Shown: positions 6,704 through 14,069, counted from the first letter of the stretch. The stretch: 14,661 bases of DNA from Poriferisodalis sp964484385 (GCA_964484385.1 CAZAFV010000066.1:1-14661), one strand, 5' to 3'. Notes: a model not told the origin generated them from the sequence alone. Numbers and translations: made by a program.

Positions 6704-8341
6704 ATGACCGAAACGCTGACGGGCACCGACCGCTCGGCTGGGATCAGCTACGACGAGCTGTTCGACAACGACACGCACCCGGTGTCGGAGGTGTTGCGGC
6801 GAGTTGGCGAGCACCTGCCGGGCAACACGCGGGTGCCGGCCCGCGTGTACTACGCGCACGATGTCCACGAACTTGAGGTCGAGCGACTGTGGAGCCGCGT
6901 GTGGCAGCTCGCCTGCCTCGCAGAGGAGATTCCCGAGGTCGGCGACTACCACGTCTATGACGTCGCGCACCTGTCGTTCCTGATTGTCCGCACCGCCCCC
7001 GACCAGATCAAGGCCTACCGCAACGCCTGCCTGCACCGGGGCCGCAAGCTGCGCGAGCACCACGGGCGGGGCGCGTCCAGCCTTCGCTGCCCCTTCCACG
7101 GCTGGTGCTGGGAGCTCAACGGCTCGCTGCGGGAGATCCCCTGCCAGTGGGACTTTCCCGATGTGGACATGGCCGACTACGGGCTGCCCGAGGCTCTGGT
7201 CGACACTTGGCACGGGTTCGTGTTCATCAACCCCGACCGCGATGCCGCGCCGCTGGCCGACTATCTGGGCGACCTGGCCGACCACTTCGAATTCGTGCCG
7301 TTCGAGCGCCGGTACAAGGCGGCGCACGTCTCCAAGCTCATGCCGATGAACTGGAAGACCTGTCAAGAGGCCTTCATGGAGAGCTACCACGTGGTGGCGA
7401 CCCATCCCACGCTGATGGAATCGCTCGGCGACGCCAACAGCCGCTACGACACGTTCGGCAACTACAGCCGGGCGATGACCGCCACCGGCGTGCCCAGCCC
7501 GCATCTCGACGGCCAGCCCCGCTGGGAGCGCATCGACGACGGCAAGGAGTACGGCCGCTGGCGGCACCCGCTGAGCGGGCACATCTACGAGCGCAATGAC
7601 GACGGGCAGGTGGCCGTCACTGACCTCGACGGCAACGTCAGCACCTTCGACGAGCACGGCAACCACATCCACGGCGCGCAGACCCAGGCCGACCCGCACC
7701 TGTGCAAGTGGATCGGCGGCCCGCTGCCGCCGGGCCTGGAAGAGATGCCGCTGATGACACCCCATCCCCCGCCGGAGGTGACCAACGTGCGCGGCTGGCT
7801 GGCAGACCGCAAGCGAGCGCAGGTGCAACGGCAGGTGGGTGACGCCATCGACGTCGAGGCCGTCAGCGACGCGGAGCTGATCGACTCGATCTTCTTCTCG
7901 GTGTTCCCGAACTGGTCGCCGTGGGGCTGCTTCAACCCGATCATGTACCGGTTCCGGCCGAACGGCGACCACCCCCAGGAGTGCATCTTCGAGGTGATGC
8001 TGTTTCCGCTGGCCCCGCCCGATCCGGCCGATCGGCCGGCGCCGGCGAAGGTGCGCCACCTCGGCTTCGACGACGACTGGACACTGGCGCCCGAGCTGGG
8101 GCCGCTGGCCAAGATCTTCCAGCAGGATTCGCTCAACCTGCCGCTCGTGCAGCAGGGCCTGCGCGTTCAAGAGCAGCAGGAGGTGATCTTCGCCTCCTAC
8201 CAGGAGACCAAGATCCGGCACTTCTACGAGCTGTACTTCAACAGGTTGGGGCCGCGCATCGACCGTTCGACGGGTGCGGTGGCTGTTGCATCGGAAACCG
8301 CTGTGGGCGTGGGCACGCGCGAGAACGGAGTTTCCGACTGA
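6704..8341 (+). CDS. Rieske non-heme iron oxygenase, alpha subunit, long form (545 aa)
   Basis: The Rieske domain has Cys109-x-His111 (CLHRGRKL) and Cys129-x2-His132 (CPFHGWCWE). The catalytic domain has NWKTCQEAFMESYHVVATH with His229 and His234, bridging Glu226, and Asp475 (FQQDSLNLPLVQQGL) as the likely third iron ligand. At 545 residues it is well over 100 longer than a usual alpha subunit. The extra length sits mainly at about 265-390, a Gly/Asp/Trp-containing stretch (KEYGRWRHPLSGHIYERNDD onward) between the iron histidines and the C-terminal half. An N-terminal arm of about 45 residues precedes the Rieske fold. It acts in the cytoplasm and needs an external electron donor, which is not encoded nearby. 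The substrate is unknown. It overlaps no gene and ends 4 bp from the convergent VOC gene. Confidence 0.93.
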   Translation: MTETLTGTDRSAGISYDELFDNDTHPVSEVLRRVGEHLPGNTRVPARVYYAHDVHELEVERLWSRVWQLACLAEEIPEVGDYHVYDVAHLSFLIVRTAPDQIKAYRNACLHRGRKLREHHGRGASSLRCPFHGWCWELNGSLREIPCQWDFPDVDMADYGLPEALVDTWHGFVFINPDRDAAPLADYLGDLADHFEFVPFERRYKAAHVSKLMPMNWKTCQEAFMESYHVVATHPTLMESLGDANSRYDTFGNYSRAMTATGVPSPHLDGQPRWERIDDGKEYGRWRHPLSGHIYERNDDGQVAVTDLDGNVSTFDEHGNHIHGAQTQADPHLCKWIGGPLPPGLEEMPLMTPHPPPEVTNVRGWLADRKRAQVQRQVGDAIDVEAVSDAELIDSIFFSVFPNWSPWGCFNPIMYRFRPNGDHPQECIFEVMLFPLAPPDPADRPAPAKVRHLGFDDDWTLAPELGPLAKIFQQDSLNLPLVQQGLRVQEQQEVIFASYQETKIRHFYELYFNRLGPRIDRSTGAVAVASETAVGVGTRENGVSD

Positions 8342-8352
8342 GCTCTCAGTCG
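8335..8352. terminator. Perfect inverted repeat across two convergent stop codons
   Basis: CGACTGAG and CTCAGTCG are exact 8-bp arms around CT. The TGA of the 545-residue oxygenase (8339-8341) is in the left arm and the TGA of the VOC gene (plus TCA 8346-8348) in the right arm. In RNA the stem would close at about 7 bp with a 4-nt loop. There is no T-tract on either side. It could act as a symmetric tail-less terminator or transcription barrier for both genes. Confidence 0.45.
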
Positions 8353-8828
8353 CGCTCGCTGCCGAGCCTTCCGCCTGACCACCACGTCTCGAAGCGCGGC
8401 TCGATCGCCGACCAGACCAGCTCGACGATCGGTCCGCTCGGGGGCACGACATAGGCGAATACGCCGTAGCCGTCATCGGGCGGCGCGGACGCTGCGGCAA
8501 CCTGCCAGCCAGCCCACAGGCAACGCTCGGTCTCCGCAGCCACGTCGTCGACCCACACGCCCACGTGATGGACCCCCGGATCGTCCGAGCCGTGCCAGAT
8601 CGTGCCCGGCTCGCCCTGCAGCAGCTCAAGATGCTGGGGCCCTTCGCACGAGTAGGTGAAGGTCAGCTCGACCGATTGGAGGCCCTGCTGCGGCGTCCAC
8701 ACCTGCTGCGCTGCGTTGTGCTGCACCGACGCCCAGCTCACGGCCAGCGTGTCGCCCATCTCTGCCATCGCCGCATCGAGGTCTGGCACCCGGATCCCCG
8801 TGTGGAAGAGCCGCTGGTAGTCGATCAT
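8346..8828 (-). CDS. VOC (glyoxalase/bleomycin-resistance/dioxygenase) superfamily protein
   Basis: The 160 residues form two beta-alpha-beta-beta-beta modules: FHTGIRVPDLDAAMAEMGDTL at 8-28 and VHHVGVWVDDVAAETERCLWAGW at 87-108. Metal-ligand positions typical of the superfamily are present as His9, Glu68 (HLELLQG), His88 and Glu136 (PIVELVW), so a metal-dependent enzyme is likely. A GGGAGG Shine-Dalgarno lies 8 nt before the ATG. Position between two Rieske oxygenases suggests a role in the same pathway, such as ring cleavage or isomerisation of an oxygenated intermediate. The fold does not specify the reaction, so that is inference. The start lies 47 bp from the divergent 406-residue oxygenase gene, so the two may share a control region. 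Confidence 0.85.
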   Translation of the reverse strand: MIDYQRLFHTGIRVPDLDAAMAEMGDTLAVSWASVQHNAAQQVWTPQQGLQSVELTFTYSCEGPQHLELLQGEPGTIWHGSDDPGVHHVGVWVDDVAAETERCLWAGWQVAAASAPPDDGYGVFAYVVPPSGPIVELVWSAIEPRFETWWSGGRLGSERD

Positions 8829-8875
8829 CGGTCAATCCTCCCGAACGCGGCCATACTCGCGCAGGGGGTGTCCGG

Positions 8876-10096
8876 ATGAGCCGCGAGACGCTTGTCGAAC
8901 TCACACGCAGGACGCTCGAGCACGCCCGCGCCGGAACGGTGCCGCTGGCCGGCGACATCGGCCGAGTGCCGGCATCCAACTACTACGACCCCGATCGCTG
9001 GCAACTCGAGATGGATCGGGTGTTCAAGCGCACTCCCCTGGCGCTGGGCTTCACCTGCGAGCTGCCCGAGCCCGGCAACTACAAGGCACTGGAGGTCGCG
9101 GGCGTGCCCGTCCTGCTGTCACGGGGCGCCGACGGCCAGATGCGCTCATTCGTGAACATGTGCAGCCACCGCGGCTCGATCGTCGTCGCCGACGGAACCG
9201 GCACAGCCCGCCGCTTCACCTGCCCGTACCACGCGTGGAGCTACGACAGCGAGGGTCGGCTGGTCGGCATTCTCGACCGTGAGCAATTCGGCGACCTCGA
9301 CCCGGACTGCCACGGCCTCACGCCGCTGCCCGTCGCCGAGCGAGCCGGCATCATTTTCGGGGCCTTGACCCCGGAGGCGCCCTTCGACATCGACGCCTAC
9401 CTCTGCGGCTACGGCGAGGTGCTGGCCCAGCATGAATTCGCGAGCTGTGCCTACGTGGGCAGCCAAGCCGTCGACGGTCCGAACTGGAAGGTCGCCTACG
9501 ACGGCTATCTCGACTTCTATCACCTGCCGATCCTGCACCGCGAAACGTTCGGGCCCGGCTACTCCAACAAGGCCATCTACGACGCGTGGGGTCCGCACCA
9601 GCGGGTGACCTCGCCCGACCGCCGGTTCCTGGCGCTCGACGATCTTCCCGAGGACGACTGGCCCGCCGACCTGCTTACCGACGGCGTGTGGACGATCTTC
9701 CCGCACGCCTCGGTCGCCGGGTTCGGTGTGGGCGCCGACGAAGTCCCAGGAGGCGGGCGGATGTACATGATCTCGACGCTGTTCCCCGGCGGCACTCCCG
9801 ACACGTCTCGCACGGTCCAGCACTTCCTCGCCGCATTCGAGCTCTCCAAGCAGCTCGAAGGGCTGATCGAGGCCCAGAAGGCGTTCCTGCTGCACGTGGT
9901 GCGCGACGAGGACTACTACAACGGCAACCGGATCCAGCGGGCCGTGAAGACCGGCGCCAAGACCGAGTTCTTCTTCGGTCGCAACGAGGCCGGCGGTCAG
10001 CGCTTCCACGGTTGGGTCGATCGCCTCGTGGCCGCAGAGACCGACGACGATTTCGCCAACCTCTTCACCGGTGCGGAGACTTCGTTCCAGCGTTAG
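8876..10096 (+). CDS. Rieske non-heme iron oxygenase, alpha subunit (406 aa)
   Basis: Rieske ligands are Cys96-x-His98 (CSHRGS) and Cys116-x2-His119 (CPYHAWSYD). The catalytic iron is held by His216 and His221 in LDFYHLPILH, with the canonical bridging Asp213. Asp346 (VVRDEDYYNGNRIQ) is the likely third ligand. Length is typical of an alpha subunit. A GGGGGT Shine-Dalgarno is 7 nt before the ATG, unlike the two other oxygenase genes here, which look leaderless. An N-terminal helix and the conserved NYYDPDRWQLEMDRVFKR lead precede the Rieske fold. The divergent neighbour is the VOC gene. No beta subunit, ferredoxin or reductase follows; the next gene is convergent. The substrate is unknown. 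It differs clearly from the other two oxygenases and is not a recent duplicate of either. Confidence 0.93.
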   Translation: MSRETLVELTRRTLEHARAGTVPLAGDIGRVPASNYYDPDRWQLEMDRVFKRTPLALGFTCELPEPGNYKALEVAGVPVLLSRGADGQMRSFVNMCSHRGSIVVADGTGTARRFTCPYHAWSYDSEGRLVGILDREQFGDLDPDCHGLTPLPVAERAGIIFGALTPEAPFDIDAYLCGYGEVLAQHEFASCAYVGSQAVDGPNWKVAYDGYLDFYHLPILHRETFGPGYSNKAIYDAWGPHQRVTSPDRRFLALDDLPEDDWPADLLTDGVWTIFPHASVAGFGVGADEVPGGGRMYMISTLFPGGTPDTSRTVQHFLAAFELSKQLEGLIEAQKAFLLHVVRDEDYYNGNRIQRAVKTGAKTEFFFGRNEAGGQRFHGWVDRLVAAETDDDFANLFTGAETSFQR

Positions 10097-10103
10097 CTGG
10101 AAC
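10084..10103. terminator. Perfect 8-bp hairpin across the stop codon of the 406-residue oxygenase
   Basis: GTTCCAGC and GCTGGAAC are exact arms around a 4-nt loop GTTA; the TAG stop is at 10094-10096. No T-tract follows. As an RNA this is a stable compact hairpin and a plausible tail-less terminator. It is also the first unit of the repeat described at 10084-10156. Confidence 0.45.
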
Positions 10104-10156
10104 CATCAAACACAGTCAGCGACAGCTGGAAGCGACAGCACAGTCAGCGCTAGCTG
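10084..10156. repeat. Three-unit imperfect tandem repeat of small hairpins between convergent genes
   Basis: The core CAGCGnnAGCTG occurs at 10088, 10117 and 10145, spaced 29 and 28 bp. Units one and two also share GGAA after the core and CACAGT before the next core. Each core is itself an inverted repeat (CAGC...GCTG). The array fills the whole gap and reaches into both genes: the oxygenase stop is in unit one and the flavoprotein stop (plus CTA 10150-10152) is in unit three. Confidence 0.7.
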
Positions 10157-10677
10157 CGCGAAGCGAGCCAGCGGGAGGTGGCCTTGGCCATCTTCGAGCC
10201 GTCGTAGCCGATGCGCTGGGTCGGCTCCACCTCGAGGATCACCCGCCGGGGCGAGTCGAGGAACGAGACGAACGCGGCCTGGCCCGCTTCGTTGCCCGGC
10301 CAGAGCGCCTCGGCGAGGGCCGGGTAGAACCACGCCTTGGTCTCGGCGTCGTCGTGCACCGTGCAGGTGCCCTTCCACGTGATCGCCTTGTTGCGCGGCA
10401 TCGGCGAGCCGGTGCTGGTGACCACGACGCACACCCGTGGGTCACGTCGCACAGCACTGATGCGCGCCCGCTGGCTCGACGCTGTCAGCCAGAAGCGGCC
10501 GTCGCGCCAGACGTACGACATGATCACGCCGACGGGCCAGCCCTCACGGTTCGCCCAGATGAAGGTGCACTCGTTGTGCGCCAGCAGCAGCTGTTCCTCG
10601 ATGTCGGCGTCGAGGTCGTACACCGTGACGTCTTCGTAGTTCTCCTCGGGGTGGACCTCCGACGATGGCTCCGGCAT
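10150..10677 (-). CDS. Pyridoxamine 5'-phosphate oxidase-like (PPOX) flavin-binding protein
   Basis: From the ATG at 10677 it has 175 residues, and GGAG lies about 8 nt upstream. The frame extends to a GTG at 10785, but that would overlap the upstream gene. The split-barrel FMN fold is visible as ECTFIWANREGWPVGVIMSYVWRDGRFWLTA (36-66), then RISAVRRDPRVCVVVTSTG (72-90), KAITWKGTCTVHDD (97-110) and PRRVILEVEPTQRIGYDGSK (143-162). It belongs to the F420/FMN-dependent PPOX-like superfamily, whose actinobacterial members reduce or oxidise diverse small molecules. Whether the cofactor is FMN, F420 or heme cannot be decided. It lies 79 bp downstream of the flippase-like gene on the same strand. Its stop codon lies in the hairpin repeat. 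Confidence 0.82.
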   Translation of the reverse strand: MPEPSSEVHPEENYEDVTVYDLDADIEEQLLLAHNECTFIWANREGWPVGVIMSYVWRDGRFWLTASSQRARISAVRRDPRVCVVVTSTGSPMPRNKAITWKGTCTVHDDAETKAWFYPALAEALWPGNEAGQAAFVSFLDSPRRVILEVEPTQRIGYDGSKMAKATSRWLASRS

Positions 10678-10756
10678 GGCGTGACTCCGTTCGGCAGCGG
10701 CATCGGCCGCCTGTGTCCATTCGTACAGGATCAGCTCGTCGTGCGCGTTCGCCGCC

Positions 10757-11752
10757 TCAAGACGGCTCCGCATGATGGGAGCCACGCCGTCGACCGGCCG
10801 CGGCCGCGAGCGGGAGCATCACCAGTTCGTGGGCGAACTCCAGCACCCGCACTGCAATGGCGAACGCCGCGGCATCGCCGACCCCGAAGCGCTCGGCCAG
10901 CAGTGCTGCAACCGCGACCTCGCGCACACCGAGCCCTGCCGGCGTGATGCCGACCATGCCCACGACGATGCCGGCCGCGGTCGCCCCGGCAATCAGCCAG
11001 ATGTCGGCGCCGTCGGCGGCAAGCAGCGCAGCGGCCAGCAATACCGAGGCCATGAGACGCTGTGCCACTGCCAGTCCGTAGATGAATACGGCTCGCCACA
11101 CGGCTGGCCGCTCGGCGTTGAGCGCGTCGGTCTGCATCCGCCCCGACAGCCACCGCAGCACGACCACCCGCTGCATCAGTCCGTCGATGCGGCGCCACCA
11201 CCCCCCAGCGCCCGCCAATGTCCACGGCAGCGTCACCAGGCCGGCGGCTGCGCCGACGCCGATCACGATGCGGGCGAGCCATCCCCCTGCAGTGCCCAGC
11301 CAGTCGGCCGGTGCCCACAGCGCAGCGAACACGGCCGCCCAGCCAACCAGCGTGGCTGTTTCCACGATCACCGACGCGCCGGCTGCGGCCCGGTTCACGC
11401 CCAGCGGGGCGGCCAGGCCGGCCCGGGCGACCACTGGCACCAGCCCGCTCGGCAGGTAGCGCGTTGCCTGAGACAGCATCCAGACGCGCAGCGCCGGGCC
11501 TTGCGCCAGCGGCGTGCCGTAGCCGCCGATGAGCTCACGCCATCCGAGTGCCAGGCACCAGGTGGCGGTCATCGACACGATGACAGCGGCCACCAGCCCG
11601 ATGGCATCCACCTGGAGGTCGATCTGGCGCAGGTCGTCCCAGTAGCGGACGGCCAGCCAGACGATCATCGCCGCAGTCGCCAAGCCCAGCGTCCACCTCA
11701 CGGCAGTGCCGGATCGCGGCCCTTCGCCGATGCTGCCGTTCGATCCGCTCAC
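10757..11752 (-). CDS. Flippase-like integral membrane protein (UPF0104 / LPG-synthase TM domain)
   Basis: The 331-residue polytopic protein has about seven or eight hydrophobic segments, with clear ones near 20-38, 50-72, 125-147, 160-180, 222-248, 250-272 and 292-318. Family landmarks are RYLPSGLVPVVARAGL (98-113) and TPAGLGVREVAVAALLAERFG (270-290), the latter equal to the P-G-G-L-G-x-R-E signature of lysylphosphatidylglycerol synthase-type TM domains. It lacks the soluble aminoacyl-transferase domain, so a lipid-linked flippase or exporter role is more likely than lysyl-PG synthesis. The start is the GTG at 11752 with AAGGG upstream. The frame continues upstream for 155 codons, but that part is Arg/Pro-rich and antisense to the glycosyltransferase. 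It is divergent from that GT4 gene, so the two may serve one cell-envelope glycolipid pathway (inference). Confidence 0.83.
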   Translation of the reverse strand: MSGSNGSIGEGPRSGTAVRWTLGLATAAMIVWLAVRYWDDLRQIDLQVDAIGLVAAVIVSMTATWCLALGWRELIGGYGTPLAQGPALRVWMLSQATRYLPSGLVPVVARAGLAAPLGVNRAAAGASVIVETATLVGWAAVFAALWAPADWLGTAGGWLARIVIGVGAAAGLVTLPWTLAGAGGWWRRIDGLMQRVVVLRWLSGRMQTDALNAERPAVWRAVFIYGLAVAQRLMASVLLAAALLAADGADIWLIAGATAAGIVVGMVGITPAGLGVREVAVAALLAERFGVGDAAAFAIAVRVLEFAHELVMLPLAAAAGRRRGSHHAEPS

Positions 11753-11907
11753 GGCTGCACGCCCTTGATGCTGAGCATCTGGCAGGTCCGGCGTTCCCGG
11801 CACATCTGGCACCCGGCCGGCATCCCGCCGAGCGTACCGGGGCTGTCGAGAGCCACCCGGAGCGTCGACGGAACGGCTCGGAGCAGGACCGCTGCGAGAC
11901 TGGGCGG

Positions 11908-13068
11908 GTGCGTGTGGTGTTGGTTGCACCGGGGTTTCCGACGTCGCTGGACGATCACCACAAGCCCTTCCTGCTCGATCACGCACGAGCGCTGGCCGGT
12001 GCAGGTGCCGATGTGACGGTGGTGTGCCCCGCTCACCCCGATGCGCCGCGCCGCCAGGTGGTGGGCGACATCGAGGTGCACAGAGTGCGCTTCGCCCCCC
12101 GCCGGATCGAAGCACGGGTAGCACTGGGCGAGAGCTACCGGGTCTTCTCCGGATTGTCGGCCCTGTGGGTCGTCCCGATGATCGCCCGGCTGACGCTGGC
12201 CGCAGCCCGACAGGCACGTCGCCGTTCTGGTGACGAAGCAGTGATACACGGCCACTGGTGGTTCCCTTGCGGGCTCGTGGCCGTTGCTGCCGCGGCCCTT
12301 GCGGTAAGGCGGACGGCCAGCGTGGTGCACATCCACGGCTCCGACGCCGCAGTTACCACCAATGCCATCCATCGATGGCTGGCACGCCGGGTGCTGCGCC
12401 GCGCAAGCGCCGTGATGACGGTCTCCGAGGACCTGCAGCGCTGGGCGTCATCGCTGGTGCAGCGACGCGGTGGGCGGCTGCAGGTCGTGTCGATGCCGGT
12501 GGGAACCGACCGGCTCGGACCGCCAACGCCGGCACCCACCGACGGTCCGGTGATCGGCATCGGCCGCCTCATGGCCGAGAAGGGGTTCGACGTACTCATC
12601 GAAGCCGTGGCGCTCATGCCGCCAGCCGAGCAACCCGAGCTAGTCATCGTCGGCGACGGGCCCGACCGGACACTGCTCGAAGCACTGGCACTCCGGCGCG
12701 GCATCAACGTGGAGTTCGCTGGCGCCGTGCCCCCCAACGAGATCGGCGACTGGTACCGACGGGCCCGCATCGTGTGCGTGCCAAGCCGCCGCGAAGGCTT
12801 CGGCATGATCACCGCGGAGGCTCTAGCCGCAGGCCGACCCGTGGTCGCCACCGCCGTCGGCGCCGCACCCCAACTCATCACCAAAGGCGCCAACGGCTTC
12901 CTAGCGCCCCCCGACCGCGCTGACGCTTTGGCGGCGGTGCTCACCAAGGCGCTGCAAACAGAGCTCGCTGCCTCGGCCTCGACAACAGCCGTGACGCTGC
13001 CACCGTTCGGCGCCGAGGCCCACGCTGCAGCACTGCTCGATATCTACGCAACGCTCAGCCAGGGCTAG
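11908..13068 (+). CDS. Glycosyltransferase family 4 protein
   Basis: This is a GT-B fold enzyme of 386 residues. The N-terminal domain starts MRVVLVAPGFPTSLDDHHKPFLLDHARAL and includes HIHGSDAAV (141-149). The C-terminal nucleotide-sugar domain has GIGRLMAEKGFDVLIEA (217-233), IVGDGPDR (247-254) and the retaining GT4 E-x7-E motif as EGFGMITAE (Glu296, Glu304), then ALAAGRPVVATAVGA. The start is GTG 11908; no clear Shine-Dalgarno is seen. It transfers a sugar from a nucleotide donor, probably to a lipid or polysaccharide acceptor, in the cytoplasm at the membrane. The 155-bp divergent region shared with the flippase-like gene has no obvious operator. Donor and acceptor are unknown. Confidence 0.92.
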   Translation: MRVVLVAPGFPTSLDDHHKPFLLDHARALAGAGADVTVVCPAHPDAPRRQVVGDIEVHRVRFAPRRIEARVALGESYRVFSGLSALWVVPMIARLTLAAARQARRRSGDEAVIHGHWWFPCGLVAVAAAALAVRRTASVVHIHGSDAAVTTNAIHRWLARRVLRRASAVMTVSEDLQRWASSLVQRRGGRLQVVSMPVGTDRLGPPTPAPTDGPVIGIGRLMAEKGFDVLIEAVALMPPAEQPELVIVGDGPDRTLLEALALRRGINVEFAGAVPPNEIGDWYRRARIVCVPSRREGFGMITAEALAAGRPVVATAVGAAPQLITKGANGFLAPPDRADALAAVLTKALQTELAASASTTAVTLPPFGAEAHAAALLDIYATLSQG

Positions 13069-13118
13069 CCCCAAGAGGCGACTGGCCGGGCGCAACAAGC
13101 AGGCGCAGCTCCTAGAGC
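13062..13118. terminator. Convergent 3' ends of the GT4 and sucD genes with palindromes on both stop codons
   Basis: GGGCTAGCCC (13062-13071) is a perfect palindrome centred on the TAG of the glycosyltransferase. GCTC-CTA-GAGC (13108-13118) has the sucD stop as its loop. The roughly 35 bp between them shows no gene. Neither repeat is followed by a T-tract, and both are short; bidirectional termination here is a suggestion. Confidence 0.25.
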
Positions 13119-13996
13119 CCGGCGACGATCTCGGCCATCAGCTCGCCGGCCTCGGTGGGATTCAGACCCACCCGCACACCGGCGTCGCGCAGCGCATCCA
13201 TCTTGGCCGCAGCGGTGCCCTTGCCGCCCGAGACGATGGCACCGGCGTGGCCCATCTTCTTGCCCGGAGGCGCGGTCACGCCGGCGATGTAGCTCGACAC
13301 CGGCTTGGACATGTGGTGCTTGATGAACTCGGCCGCCTCTTCCTCGGCTGAGCCGCCGATCTCGCCGATCATCATCACGGCCTTGGTGTCGGGATCGGCC
13401 TCGAACGCCTCGAGGCAGTCGATGAACGACGTGCCCGGCACGGGATCGCCGCCGATGCCCACACAGGTGGTGACGCCGATGTCCTTCTGCTGCAGCTCGT
13501 ACAGCGCCTGGTAGGTCAGTGTTCCCGACCGGCTGACAATGCCCACCGGGCCGCCCGGCTTGGCGATGTGCCCCGCGGTGATGCCAATGTTGCACTCCCC
13601 CGGCGTGATGATCCCCGGGCAATTCGGGCCCAGCAGCCGCACCCCGGGGTAGTCGCGCTTGAGCATGTTGAAAAAGCGGGCCTCGTCGTGGGCCGGCACG
13701 CCCTCGGTGATGCAGGCCACGAATTCGATGCCCGCCTCGGCGGCGTCCATCACGGCGTCGAACACTCCGGGCGCGGGGATGAAGATGCACGAGGCATTGG
13801 CGCCCGTGGCTGCGACCGCTTCGGTGCAGTTGGCGAACACCGGCACGCCTTCCACGTCGGTGCCGGCCTTGCGGGGGTTGGTGCCCGCCACCACGTTGGT
13901 GCCGTAGTCGCGGTTCAGCATGCCGTAGTAGCGGCCTTGGGAGCCGGTGAGGCCCTGGTAGACGACCTTGGTGTCCTTGTTGACGAAGATGCTCAC
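13112..13996 (-). CDS. sucD: Succinate-CoA ligase, alpha subunit
   Basis: Together with SucC it converts succinyl-CoA to succinate while making ATP or GTP in the TCA cycle. The 294-residue length is normal. It opens with SIFVNKDTKVVYQGLTGSQGRYY (2-24; nucleotide/CoA-binding), continues with GPNCPGIITPGE (123-134), SRSGTLTYQ (155-163) and GEIGGSAEEEAAEF (211-224), and carries the phosphohistidine His250 in GHAGAIVSGGKGTA. The GTG at 13996 is chosen over the frame's upstream codons because AGGAG lies 6 nt before it and the family starts here. A 23-codon ORF stops 1 nt before this GTG, so translation may be coupled to it. Confidence 0.97.
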   Translation of the reverse strand: MSIFVNKDTKVVYQGLTGSQGRYYGMLNRDYGTNVVAGTNPRKAGTDVEGVPVFANCTEAVAATGANASCIFIPAPGVFDAVMDAAEAGIEFVACITEGVPAHDEARFFNMLKRDYPGVRLLGPNCPGIITPGECNIGITAGHIAKPGGPVGIVSRSGTLTYQALYELQQKDIGVTTCVGIGGDPVPGTSFIDCLEAFEADPDTKAVMMIGEIGGSAEEEAAEFIKHHMSKPVSSYIAGVTAPPGKKMGHAGAIVSGGKGTAAAKMDALRDAGVRVGLNPTEAGELMAEIVAGL

Positions 13997-14033
13997 GTCA
14001 CGCTCCTGCCGCGGCCGCCGTGACCGCATCACG
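13988..14033. repeat. Copy B of a duplicated sucC-tail / sucD-start segment
   Basis: GATGCTCACGTCACGCTCC (13988-14006) matches copy A (14061-14079) at 17 of 19 bases. The next stretch, to 14033, also matches the last codons of sucC with an 8-nt indel. This copy holds the start codon and Shine-Dalgarno used by sucD. Confidence 0.6.
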
Positions 14034-14069
14034 ATGTTCTGAACGAATTGCCCCTCGGGGGATGCTCAT
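13998..14069 (-). CDS. Possible 23-residue leader ORF between sucC and sucD
   Basis: ATG 14069 lies 15 bp after the sucC stop, with GGGGAG about 8 nt upstream. It opens a frame of 23 codons ending TGA at 13998-14000, 1 nt before the sucD GTG. The peptide begins MSIP, like the MSIF of SucD, and ends RDAVTAAAAGA, like the SucC tail RRAVAMAAA. It therefore reads as a by-product of the local duplication rather than a conserved gene. If translated, it would deliver ribosomes to sucD by stop-start coupling. Confidence 0.35.
   Translation of the reverse strand: MSIPRGAIRSEHRDAVTAAAAGA

Noticed and set aside
6671..8629. 652-codon open frame on the minus strand over the 545-residue oxygenase
   Set aside because: It is antisense to a gene with complete Rieske and iron motifs, has a Val/Arg/His-rich composition and shows no domain; long antisense frames are expected at this GC content.
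9586..10947. 453-codon plus-strand frame running from the 406-residue oxygenase into the PPOX and flippase-like genes
   Set aside because: It crosses three real genes in other frames and strands, is Arg/Ala/Pro-rich and contains no recognisable motif.
11753..12217. 155-residue N-terminal extension of the flippase-like protein
   Set aside because: It lies antisense to the glycosyltransferase, is Arg/Pro-rich and not hydrophobic; the GTG at 11752 with AAGGG upstream gives the normal family N-terminus.
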